Shown: positions 11,901-23,721 of the stretch, one piece after another
How positions within the stretch are numbered: position 1 is the first letter of the stretch
How the letters are laid out: each line of letters starts with the position of its first letter
DNA from: Rhynchospora pubera
Lineage: Eukaryota; Streptophyta; Magnoliopsida; Poales; Cyperaceae
NCBI GenBank assembly: GCA_028095005.1
Contig: CM051462.1
Location: 174,291,955-174,355,954, forward strand
Direction of reading: 5' to 3'
Length of the DNA stretch: 64,000 bases
Made by a program: the position numbers and the translations under genes
Notes under the pieces: generated by a model
Database searches by the model: none
Told to the model about the DNA's origin: nothing
The model's input: only the letters and a program-made list of their open reading frames with translations

Positions 11901-14832
11901 AACCTTTTTTGAGTGCGGGAAACAAATACTGGTAATATAAGAAGGAGGTCGAGGTATGATGCATCGCGGTGTACGGATCTGTTTAACGTGATCTGCCAAC
12001 GTCACATATTTATCTCTTCACAGTTTCATTGGAAAAAATGGGAAATGGTTAAGGAGGCCGAAATTTTATTTTTTTATTTTTTAATTTAAATAAAAAACTT
12101 GAATTAAATAGCTAAATAAATAATTAATAGTTGAAAGTAAAATTAGAAATATAAAATTAAGCACACACTCACTTTTATTGAAATAAAAATATATATATAT
12201 AAAGAAAAGGACAGAATTTGACAAATAAAAAAAAAATTAAGGATCAAAATTTGAGGAGTCCAAATTATATTTGTCATCCCCTTGCTGGATGAAACTTTTA
12301 GTTTTTCTCATTACTGAGCCGCTATTCAAATTCACGGTCTAAGATATGAATTCAAATATCAAGAGGCACGCCAAAAATATGTTACAACTTACAAACGAGA
12401 TAATTTATTTCAATGAATATGTATTTATTTATTATTTCTTCCTTTTCGCATTCTGATCCTAGTAGCAGCAAAACGATAGAAACTAGGTTCGTTATTTTCT
12501 CTCATCCTTTTATTTCATAGGTTGCTATGGCTGCATCGCTTTCTATTAGATTCTAATTTGAGAAGTAATAAAACATTGGTTTTGAAGTAGTTCATTTTCC
12601 ATTTAAACCTCATTTTATTATTTTAACCAAACATAAAAAAATTATATTAATTATCTGGGTTAATTAGATTTATGTTACTGTCAAAATTTGAAATTAGTAA
12701 TTGTCATCACTAAATGACAAATTAGTTTTTGTCATTATAAAATAGTAAAAACTAGTTGTTTGCCATCAACAAATTGGTTTGTCAATTTTACCCTTTTAAG
12801 TATGCCACACCAAAAAATTTAAAACTAAAAAAATATCATTACTAAATGACAAATTAGTTTTATGCCATTATAAATATTTGATATTAGAAAAATACTATCA
12901 CTAGAAACACACAATAAACCCAAATTATTATCATTGGTAATGAAATATAATGGGTAACAATTAGTACATATGTTTCGCGCTGGAAAATAGAAGTAAAATT
13001 AATTCTTTGCGTGACTCATTTCCATTAAATTATCATGGTAGTTTTGTCCAAATGCAAAGGCAAAGATGGACCAAAATATGTTCATATTTTTCCCCAAATT
13101 AATACCTTTGTTCGTATTGTTCCTGAATTAATATATAAGAAGGTAACATATTTATGAGCCAAATTTTATGCGAAGCTTTCTCTAAATTACCACGCTAAAT
13201 TTCACTTCGTTGTTCGGCGCTTTTGGCTTTAGGATTTATTAACGAGGACAGTTTGGAAATTTTTATAAATAATGAGAGATTTCATGATGTCATTTTTATA
13301 ATTTAATCTTTTTTGGAATAAGATAATCGCATATATCTAATTTAAACAATTTGATAATGACATAATTCAATCGAACAATAGACATATTCCTAATTATCTA
13401 ATTTTGACAGTGGCATAAACCTAATTAATCCTAATTATTTAAATTCAAATGTTATTATCCTCTATATAGTCAACATGTAATGGATTGCGTTAGAAAGTCA
13501 TGAAGTGCATATATTGTGAGCGGCATTTCCGTTAATCCGTTTTTTCGAATCTAAATAAATAATGAGATATCAACTTTTGCTTCGTCCATATAAAAACGTA
13601 CAAGTATCATAAAAATGCAACAATTAGAAAGTCAATTTTCAAAATTAAATTTTAGATTGTTACAGATGATAAATAGCTAAAGAAACATTTAGCACACATG
13701 AATTTAGAACCTATCAAGTACACAAAGGTGTCAAGGCATTTTTTTTATGGTGTAGTTGAATTTTAGTTCTGAACCTTCATAAGTTGTATCTATTTTGGGA
13801 TCCGACTCTTTAATGCACTATAAAATTAAAAAGTAGCTATAGTATAGAATAAATACAAAAAAAAATTAAATTCCTCTAGTATTAATTAATCAAATTAAGA
13901 ATACTAATTGACGTAGGCATGAGCACTAGATACTCTAAGTTAAAAAAATGCCTGTGTCTTAGATTATGAATTTCAAAACGGATTCATCCAGGCAAAATTT
14001 TTCAAACCAAAACAAATATGTTTAAGACACATCTCACAAATATTTAACGGATGAACATTCTGGTACAAATCGGAGACGTAAAAAAACAGAAATAAATTTT
14101 TCCAGGTAAGACCCTCAAACACGCTTCCGATCGGAACTCTCAACCCCCAAAAGAATAATATAATACTACTGCCTCTAGAGTGAACAGACATCGGTCAGAT
14201 CATGATCTAACGGTCAATAGAGGCTGAAATCTGACTCAGCGCAGTTTCGCGGAAAAACTTATCTATCCACACGCTCCACGAGGCACTATTTTACCTGATC
14301 TGCTGGGAAGACCGAACAGCGGACAGCTCCGCTCAACAGAAAACCCATCCCCATTTGTTAGGGATTTTGAATCTTTACAAAAAATATATATATAATAATA
14401 AATAAATTGAATTGGCTTGGTCGGATCTATCAATCTTCATTTAAAATTTTTAATCGTATCAGACTGGTTGAAATTAATTACCTTTAAATGGCCCACTTAA
14501 AATTTTAATTCCATTCGTTTTTCAGCTGATTTTAGGTTGCTGATTTAGGTAGGGTAGGTTTATGTCGTTTTTAATTATTATTTTTTTTGTTTATATGAAT
14601 CTATTTGTTTTATATAAATTGAACAACGTTACATTACTGTGGGGATTGAAACTCTATATATTTAGTCTATTATTCTAATAAATTTTATTTGTTCCATATT
14701 TTCGTTAAAGCTAATAGATTTTTCTTGGCGAGAAATTGTTTCGTAACTCCTTTAACTCTTTCTCACTGTTTGGTCGTGTTACTTTAGAATTGACCGTGCC
14801 GCAAGACTCAATATTTTATTATGTTATTGAGT
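11901..14832. other. Intergenic DNA with weak internal repeats
   Basis: Very AT-rich. A stretch of roughly 45 bp containing CTAAATGACAAATTAGTTTT occurs twice, near 12703 and 12840. Nothing else is recognised, and no open frame with coding character was seen. Confidence 0.5.
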
Positions 14833-14840
14833 CTTGCTAG

Positions 14841-15766
14841 TAGGGCTGTCAAAACGTGGTAAGTGGCACGGAATGATACCAAATTGTTACCGTATCACTT
14901 ATTAAATGGTACAATATCGGCATGTCACTTACCGTTTCATTTATTAAACGAAACAAATTTATGTGCCATCAACCGTATATTTTTTTGAGGGCTGAAGAAC
15001 CAGCAATTTTCATTCAAATAAAAAAAAATTACATCACGCACCAGTATCCAACATGACACTGGTAGCAAAAAAATGCATCTCAATTCAAAGAATGAGACAA
15101 AAATACCAGTACTCTAAACAGTATTGGTACCTAACTGGTACCAATATCCATGGTAGAAATCTAACTTTCCACAACTAAATCCTAAACCTATCACCTGGAG
15201 CACATACCCACAAGAACTGATAACTGATAACTCAGCTCGTCTAGACTCGAAATAATTGCTAACTGAACAAATACTTCTCACTATTAACCAAATGGATCCA
15301 TCTAACCACGACAAAAATTAGAATCAAATTGCTCTCGGTGCCTTCACGCAAACTGCGGTCACCATAAGACCAGATCTACTTCCTCCTGCGGGCCGCGTCC
15401 ATCATAGCAGAGGTGTTGCAGCCATTGAGCTCGTTTAGGAGATGGGAAAAGCAACGAGGCTCTCTACTACCAGTATGGCGGCCATCAAATCGCCGCCTCC
15501 GCTGACACTACGGTTGTTTCTCAGGCCACTGACGAAATAGGTGCCCGAACCCAGATCCGAAAGCAGACAACTCAGATCAGATCCGAAAGCCATCAACCGT
15601 ATATTACACATAAAACGGTTTGAAATGAAGTTGAAATGGTCCAAACGGTATAATCAACTGTGCCATCTGCCACTTAAAAAACGGTATAATTTTCTATGCC
15701 ACAAACCGTTCCATTTCGGTTAAACGAAACGGCATAACGATAAATGACGTACCGTTGAGAGCCCTA
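14841..15766. mobile_element. hAT-type MITE interrupted by a retroposon
   Basis: Ends TAGGGCTGTCAA (left) and, reversed, TAGGGCTCTCAA (right) are classic hAT terminal repeats. The flanks CTTGCTAG (14833-14840) and CTTGCTAA (15767-15774) are an 8-bp target duplication with one mismatch. Without the insertion at 14982-15588 the element is about 300 bp and rich in the phrase AAACGGTATAA and its complement. Confidence 0.8.
14982..15588 (-). mobile_element. Retroposon with 17-bp target duplication
   Basis: Bounded by identical GCCATCAACCGTATATT at 14965-14981 and 15589-15605. The + strand begins with a run of T, so the insert lies on the minus strand with a poly-A tail, as expected from LINE-type target-primed insertion. 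It is 607 bp. Short open frames inside (for example 15435-15644) show no known domain. It may be a 5'-truncated LINE, a SINE, or a retrocopy of an untranslated region. Confidence 0.7.
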
Positions 15767-15774
15767 CTTGCTAA

Positions 15775-16876
15775 TTTGAAGATGGTTTAAATACCGGGTA
15801 TAGTCTTGTTCAATGGTCAACAGTTCACACTTTTCCACACTTTGCTAAAACTTCATTTATCTTTTTCCAGCTAATGCTAATACATGCTGGTTATGACATG
15901 AACAATATCATAAATTAAGTGTGACGCATTTCTACCGTACAAAACCGAAATTGAACTGAATAATGACTCTATTCTACTGTACCACAACAATTATTGAACA
16001 ATGATATATTTCTACTATTTCAAATTTATATTAGATGCAGCAATCATAGCTAACAACAAAGTCATACTATTATATAGCTTCTAATGCATCTGTATAAATT
16101 AACCCACTTATGTCATATTATTATAAACTTGACTGGTCTAGTTTTGAAATTCTTATGATTTGTTCCAGAACATTTCTGGGATGCCCTCAATTTTGTCCGT
16201 TCTCAATTCATCCACTATTTATGGTGTGGGTTCCCAAACAAGTGATAAATTCCGCCAACAATAAATCATAGTGAAATAAAAAAATTATAAAATACACTAT
16301 TTCTTTCTTCTTCTTCTTTTTTTGGTTTTCTATAGTATGAATATGATATTCATTGTCATTCGGACCATGGCTTGTGTGATTTTTCAAACATGGACCACTA
16401 CATTTTATTATTATTTTTTTTTATTTTTTGAAGGTTGGTTTTGAACTGACGATTTTGTTATAAAAAATTTGAAAATAAATACTCTTTTCGTGATTTGAAT
16501 CAAGGACCACTTGGTTGACGGAATATAATCAAACCACTGGGTCGAACAATCCAACTACCAATACATTTTATCAAGTCTATGAATTAGCTTTTTTTTTACT
16601 TCTTATTTTTAAATAAAAGCAATTTTTCTCTGCAGTTTTTTCCAGTTCAAAGAGAGGAAAAAAAAAAAGCAAAAGAGAGATATCTAGTACTAGGTCAATG
16701 TTGGAAATATGTTGCTTTTTTATCATTTCGCGTTTTTTTTTTCTCTCCAAACATTTGTTAATGATGGACAACCCCTTATTTTACTTAAAGAAATTGAAGG
16801 ACACATATTACAAATTTACAATTTGTCCATAACGTCAGTGATGATGTGAAATTGTGAAGAAAGGAATCGTATCAAT
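15775..16876. other. Intergenic DNA
   Basis: AT-rich, no recognised element or coding signal. Near 16430-16580 there are tRNA-like fragments that could be an old SINE, but no pair of pol III boxes was convincing. Confidence 0.4.
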
Positions 16877-17007
16877 GGGAGCGTTTGGATCGTTGGAAGA
16901 AAGAAGAAGAAGAAGGAAGAAGAAGAAAAAAAATTATAAACAATTCAAACTCTTCACAAAGTTACACACTTCCCAATACTTCTTCCCACACCTATCCAAA
17001 CTCACCC
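16877..17007. mobile_element. MITE family F1, inverted copy
   Basis: Begins GGGAGCGTTTGGATCG and ends CCTATCCAAACTCACCC, with the family core (ACAAAGTTACACACTTCC) in reverse orientation. The interior is dominated by an AAGAAGAAG stretch. No certain target duplication. Confidence 0.65.
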
Positions 17008-19056
17008 ATTATGTTAGTTGACTTAAGTCTACTGGTCTCGGGAAGTTAAAGTTAGAAAATATATAAATAAATCACGACAGTAATTTTCACAATTGTCGCA
17101 TAATTGCCGAGAAACTACAAGACAATAGCCAGGTTATCAAAGAAATTAAATATTTTGGGGGTGGATTGAAGTACCTGTCAGCGGGAATCTGAGAAGGCAA
17201 AACTCATATTTTCTTGCTAAGACCACTTTAGTATTTTTCGAAGGGTTGATGAACCCATAAAAAGAAAATGACAATTGCCAAAATACTTCAATTACTATAA
17301 ATAATTTAAGACCATTTAATGAAAAATTACAACTAAAAAAAACAAAATATACTATAATTTTTTATTAAAAAAATTAAACACATTTGAGATATGTGGAATG
17401 ATACTCTTTCAACTATTTCGACATTTGGATGATCGAAATGATACTCTTTTAACTACTATTTCACAGTTGATAATAAAAAAAAAATCTGTATTCCGGAATA
17501 GTTTTTTTAGATATACTTAGATAGAGGCTACTAGTTACTCCGGAATAGTTATTAACTCAAAATCGCTAATTCGGTTTACAGATTATTTTGACCTTGAATG
17601 TATTTGTTTAAAACAAAATAGATGCTGAAATAGTATCTGTTTTCTAATTTATTCAAAAATTATAACAGCGATACAAAAATTAGGGTCCTGCACTGTTCGG
17701 GCTTATCGAATTAAAAGCGTTTTACTTTTTGAGTCAACCACGCTTTTGCAGTTGAAAAGAAAAAAAAAAATACCAATCTTTTTTCACACCTTTCTATAAT
17801 GGGTACAAGACGACCCGTGAAGACCACTATTTACCTCGTTCAAACAAAATAGCAACGGTCAAATCGAAAGACCGCCAAGTCAATGGTCATATTATAATAG
17901 AATACTTACACGCTAGTGCATAAGACAACTTTTTATGAAACTTTTTATTTTAGGTCTTCATGGAACTTTACACAGAAAGTCCTCCAGGGACCAGGGCAGG
18001 GTTTCATAGTTGTAATTATTTTTCATTAGGAAAAATAGTAAGCAACACTTTAAAAGGATGTAAAACTATTAAACAATTTCACAACCGTCCGCAACCGTCA
18101 GAAACAAAACTGAATATGCAAATTCAAACTCCACGTAAAGTACGTATTTTATACCTTTATTTCATTGGTTAAATTTTTTTTCGATTCGTTACCTTCCGTC
18201 TCTTTTGTCAAACGAACAAAGAAAACAGCATTAAATTTTCGAGAATATAATGTGATGCAGTTGTTTTTAATTCGACAGAAAGTGTACCTCCAAATTTCCC
18301 CCCTACATTGAATATTTTAAATACAAAATCTTAACCAATACACTAATCTGCCGTTGATTTTCTAACCTGTTATCAGGCACGCAGATTTCAAAAAGGCAAT
18401 AAATGTTGAAATCGACACGGGCATTCAGTCGAAACTCGATTGGATGTTAAATAAATGGATATAGAATAGGAAGGCAGCTATCGGTTCTAGTTTGCAGCAA
18501 ATCATACTATTTCAACCATCGTTGACGGAATTTTATTCCTTGTATATTTGGGAAAGATTTTTATTGGTATCACAACTTGAATGTTATCACATTTGAAATA
18601 AAACAATTTTTGTTGTTCTTATATTTGTCATGATTGCATCTGAGCGTAGTTATTTACACATTGCCTTGTTCTAAGATTGGTCAGAACAGAGGTTAACTGA
18701 GTTTTACTTGGCAATTAAAAAAAAAACTGAGTTTTACTTGTTACAGAAACAACCCTCGAGAGTTGGACAAGTTCCTGTGATTAGTAAATAAAATCCCTCT
18801 TTACAATCTGAATCGATTTCTCATCACATTGCTCTCTTAGACATTTATGTGCTCTTGTTATTGTGTTCTTGTTTGTTTCCTTCCTCCAAACAGCCACCAA
18901 GTCACCAACCCCGATTAATCTCATTTTTAGTAGTAGCAGGATTCATTGAGAACAAATTCAATTTGGCAGTGTGTGCAGTGTGTATGTGTTTAAGAGATAG
19001 TATCTTGGATTGGGCCTTTATTGCGTGTCTGGGGAGGCATTGGGCTGTAAGTGCTT
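17008..19056. other. Intergenic DNA
   Basis: No supported gene. Open frames at 17960-18172 and 18849-19079 lack splice context and recognisable domains. The last bases form the target site of the MULE that follows. Confidence 0.45.
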
Positions 19057-19151
19057 GGCAATCCACCGAAATTTTGTAAAATAATATTAAAATAATATAA
19101 TCCAATAAAATTAATATCAATTTAATCAATTTAATATAAATAGTATCGTAA

Positions 19152-19272
19152 GATCGGAATCCAGGATTCCGAACGTTAGATCGGATTCTCAGATTCCGAT
19201 CTAACGTTAGATCGGATTCTGGGATTCCGATCTAACGTTAGATCGGAATCCTGGATTCCGATCTAACGTTTA
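19152..19272. repeat. Palindrome array, left subterminal part of the MULE
   Basis: Four head-to-tail units built on the palindrome ATCGGAATCC-GGATTCCGAT, joined by TAACGTTA. A matching set lies near the other end (22255-22345 and 22929-22950), with AAGCTT replacing AACGTT as the joint. These look like transposase binding sites, which is inference. Confidence 0.7.
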
Positions 19273-19684
19273 CGATATAACTCAGCTCCGGACCTCCTTT
19301 CCGCGCGCGAGCACAGTAAGTTTAATTTATTTTATTTTATTTTATTATTTATTTATTTAGTTTATTAGTTTTTAATTTAGTTAATTAAATAAAAAAATAA
19401 ATAAAATATTCCAAAAATATTTAAAAAATCGGAAAAAATGAGGAAAAATAAAATTTAAAATTATATCTAATTTATTAATTATATTAGATTTTTTTTGTTG
19501 TCTTTTTATTTGTTTATTAACTACTTAATTAATTAGAAAAATAGATAATAAATTGTAAAATTATTTTAAAAATACGGAAAAATAAGAAAAATTCATATGA
19601 AAATTTATGTGTAATTAATTTTTTTTTTTTTTTGCTTTTAATAATTAAAATTTTGATAATTAAATATGAGAAAAATTAGAACTG

Positions 19685-20085
19685 AAAAAACAGCTCCGGA
19701 TTCGAAAAGTTTGGCGCTAGAAAAATAGGAAATACGCTCTGAAAAATTCTAACAAAAATACTAAGCTGTTAATTGGCGGACCAATTTTTCTAAACTTAAA
19801 TTTCAAAATTTTTAGGCGTACCATTTGTTCAAAACAAAAATGACAAAGGATGAAGATAGTCACACTTTCAAGTGAAAAAACAGCGTTGGATTCGAAAAGT
19901 TTGGCGCTAGAAAAATATGAAATACGCTCTGAAAAATTGTATCAAAAATACTGAGCTGTTAATTGGCGGACCTATTTTCCTAAACTTAAATTTCAAAATT
20001 TTTAGACGTACCATTTGTTCAAAACAAAAATGACTAAGGATGAAGATAGTCACACTTTCAATTGATAAAACAGCTCTGGATTCAA
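19685..20085. repeat. 190-bp tandem repeat, 2.1 copies
   Basis: The phrase CAGC(T/G) followed by GGATTC starts at 19691, 19881 and 20071, exactly 190 bp apart, with high identity between the two full units. It lies just 3' of the transposase gene. Confidence 0.75.
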
Positions 20086-20177
20086 CGTAGTATTACGAAT
20101 ATTACAATTATTACATTATCACATTAATTAAAAGTACAATTCAACTAAATATTACATTATCACCACAAAAATTACAA

Positions 20178-22059
20178 TTATTTTCTTCCTCCTCTTGCAA
20201 AATTAGTTATTCTTGCGCCAAGACGTAAAATTCCACCACGTATTCCGGTTTGTGCTCTGCTACTCGATGCTCCTTGACTATCCCTTGTAATTGATGTCCC
20301 CTGACTTGTGACATACCTAGCAGAACTTGAGCGTGGATCCACGCTAATGGAATTTCGGCGTGGTTCATTTCCTCCTATACCAAGACTAATACGACTTTGA
20401 GTTCGTGGATCTACGCTAACAGAACTTCGGCCAGGTTGAACTGGCTCCCTGGAAAAAGAACTTTCACCTCGGTTACCTGTTGAAGGCGGAGCTCTATTCC
20501 TTGTACTTGTTCGTCTATGCGTGTTGGCACGCCTACCAGATTGAAGTTCCTCCAAAGAGATAGGTGGTTGTGGGTTGTTGTCCTCTGTGGTTCTTCTTTT
20601 TTTATTTTTATTATTTCGCATTGCATCCATCCACATCCAATCACGGTCCTTCTTTCGCCGCCCCCGATTAATCATATTCTTATCAGGGAACACCACAGGT
20701 CCATCGTAGCGAGGCCAGTTCTCTTCGTCTTCATAGTAGTGGAAGTCACTTGATGACCATATTTTAACCATGTTCTCTGTACTATATAGTGGGTCTATAA
20801 ATTCATCTACTTCCCATCTATATGTACCGCATATGGCAACAACATGAGCACATGGTATTCCGGTCAGTTGAGGTTTTTGACATTTGCACGTCACACGCCT
20901 GGTCGGTAGTTGAGGATCTTCCGGTTGATAATTGCGGTTGATGAGAACTTTGTACTTCCACGTTCTTCCAGGGAAATCTTTCTCGTTGGACACCTGTACT
21001 TCGAACTCTCCACGTTCAATATCAATGGTTACCACAGTCATCAGCGCTGTAATTATTAAAATATATAAAAAAAATGTAAATATAAATGAAGGTTAATTTT
21101 TAGTAAATATTAAAATATCAATGCTTACCCGCTTTAAGAGTATGCTTCATGACTTTTAATTGCACCTCTTTTGGCCACCGTTCTCCATCTGCCTGTCTTC
21201 CCAATGCTATTTGCTTCCTTTCATTAAACCACTGCACAGTCTTGTACCAAGTGCCTTCTACGAGTCCAACAACTGGGAGTCTTCTCTCAACCTTGTACGG
21301 GCTATTTAGACTTTCAGATCCGTTACTAGTCATAAGACCCCAACGTGCACCAGTGTCAAAAGTTTGTGCCCATCTCTCTGGTCTCATTCGCTCATTGGTA
21401 TCTGTCTCGTTTTCTTTACCACACTTCTTAAGATAATCGATAACTTCAGGGTTTGTCACTCGGAGTTCCTCCCACATTTTCATGAATGGCCGTTTCTTTT
21501 TCTTGTTAGCCAACTTATTTCTAAATTTGTGTGGTATACCTTTGTCTTTACCAGAAACCTTGTACACATTTTCACATAAATGTTGCATACAATACCGATG
21601 TACGGCCAATGCAGGCTCCGCACTTTCTTGCCATCCGTACTGTGGTCTTTTAAACATGTTCCTTATTCCCCAATGACGGTCTGAGACAACACAAAATTTT
21701 TTTGGTCCCACCACTTGTTCCCTTAGAAATTTCATGAACCAACCCCAGCAAGCTTCATCCTCCGTTCTCACTAAAGCAAATGCTAACGGTACAAGCCGTT
21801 GCTCAGGATCGTAACCGCAAGCCGCTAAGAATTTACCCTTATAGCGACCTGATAAGAAAGAGGACAATTCTCAAAACGAGGACAAAATTACGTTGAAACG
21901 CGAAACAATTCTCAAATTGAACTCACCTTGATAAATTCCCAATGAGGACAAAATTATTTGTTTAATAGATTCATAATCAGTTTGTGGAAAAACATCAAAA
22001 CGAAAATTATTTGCTGGATTAAAGGGAGATTGATTGACAAAAACACTAATTGAATACAT
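20178..22059 (-). pseudogene. MULE transposase, internally deleted
   Basis: Catalyses cut-and-paste transposition when intact. Coding parts: 22059-21129, then intron 21128-21047 (donor GTAAGC), then 21046-20178. The first 62 codons give an N-terminal piece ending in an in-frame TGA near 21871. Reading on in the same frame gives the catalytic region from SGRYKGKF, with the second acidic residue in VVSDRHWGI and the NGSESLN motif. The part that should lie between, including the DNA-binding region and the first catalytic aspartate (DGTFL in relatives), is missing. Exon 2 has the SWIM zinc finger (CKCQ...GIPCAH) followed by a basic, Ser/Arg-rich tail. An internal deletion plus the stop makes this inactive. 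The family call is firm; whether the short N-terminal piece is translated is unknown. Confidence 0.8.
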
Positions 22060-23421
22060 TTCTATATGACTAAGAATTAATTGGAAAAGATAGATGATAT
22101 TAAGATTGTGATAACGACCAACTATTTATAGTGAAAAGATCGGAATTTGAGATTCCGATATTAGCAAACAGATTTAAAAGTTCACGTCAATTCCCGATCA
22201 AATCAAATAATTTGCCGCAGTGTGCTCAACTTATTGCTTAGATCGATCCAAGATTAGATCGGATTCTCAGATTCCGATCTAAGCTTAGGTCGGAATCCAG
22301 GAATCCTATCTAAGCTTAGATCGGAATCCAGGATTCCGATCTAAGCATGTCAGGAATCCACCGCCCAATCAAATCAGTTTTTGGTCTTTTTCCATTTTTA
22401 CTGTTATTTATTTTATTAATTTAATAATATTTATTATAAATATTTTAATTATATTAATTAATAAATTAAAATTTAAATATATATATTATATTTTTTGTAA
22501 TTAAAATTGATTTATTAATAAATTATCATATTCATTAATTATCATATTCATTAATTAAAAAAATAGTTAAAAAAATAATAGCTCAATATATATTATATTA
22601 TTTTTTACTGTTTTCAATTTAAGTAAATTAATAATTATATTTTAATTAAAATTGTAAAATTAAATTAATAATTTATATTGTTTTGTAAATTAAATTAAAG
22701 TAATTAAAAAAATAATAGCTCAATCAAATTAAATTAATTACTTCAAACAACTAAATAAGATTTTATTACAGGCAGATTTTATTAATTTATTATTTTATCT
22801 TCAAAATATATTACTAAAATTTCATAATATATTATTTTAATATTAAAATTTTATATATTTAATTAATTTTTATGATAGAAGTACAATAAAACCATGAAAA
22901 ACGACAAAATTGAGCAGTTACAGCACTGTTCGGAATCCAGGATTCCGATCTTACGATACTGTCACAGCCCGCAATGGGGTGGGGCAGTTTCCCCGCCACG
23001 AAAATACAAATCGATGTATTCTCGCAAGGCTTAATTTATTGAAAATGTCTATTGACGTTTTATACATGTATTTCTATATAGAAATAACCGTATATATATT
23101 TTTTTTTACCTTTTCATTTTGAATTTATTCGTAGCAGATAATATAGTAGAAATATTATCTTGTCCTAACTTAAGCAAAAATAAATAAAAACAGAAAGAAA
23201 GAAATACCAGCACAACAAGCATAACGTCCATAACATACCAAGTACTACAGAAAGTATCCATACATACTCCTCAAAATGTGACTACTGTTTTCCCTAGGAA
23301 ACTGGAATCTATAAACAATCACACAGTCTAGTTCACACACAGTATAAACAAGAACTAGTACAGGTGAAATCAAAAGCTGATTCCAGTTCCTCACAACCAC
23401 ATAACATCACTACATCATAAC

Positions 23422-23721
23422 TCAGAAAACATCAGGGTCATCCTCATAATCACTATCTATCTGGATCACAGGACTAGGTGCAACTGGCTCGGGAGTGGGT
23501 GGAGGTGCTGGGGGCATAGGTGGGGCTGGAGCAGCGGGAGGGTCGGGGTACTCAAAATACACATACATACCAGTAGGGGCAAGTGAAACATGGTAACCTA
23601 TAGTAGCATGGAGGTGGGGTACATAAAGACGAATATGTACATGGGATCCATCGAAAACAGCTAGCGGCTGTGACCTAACCGGATGGTGCGTCGCCTGGAA
23701 CCCCCAACCATCGAGGATCAT
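23422..23721 (-). CDS. Uncharacterised Pro-rich open frame inside the LTR
   Basis: 99 codons from the first ATG, and possibly the last exon of a spliced LTR-driven transcript. The first half is hydrophobic and mixed (HVHIRLYVPHLHATIGYHV). Then comes a proline/alanine-rich stretch of about 25 residues and an acidic tail, VIQIDSDYEDDPDVF. That tail fits a SUMO-interacting pattern (two hydrophobic residues, any residue, hydrophobic, then Ser/acidic). I do not recognise the family. The proline-rich composition could arise by chance from GC-biased repeat DNA, so the call is weak. Confidence 0.35.
   Translation of the reverse strand: MILDGWGFQATHHPVRSQPLAVFDGSHVHIRLYVPHLHATIGYHVSLAPTGMYVYFEYPDPPAAPAPPMPPAPPPTPEPVAPSPVIQIDSDYEDDPDVF

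Noticed and set aside
15435..15644. 69-codon frame in the retroposon
   Set aside because: No family recognised and no splice or start context; the insert is a truncated retroposed piece.
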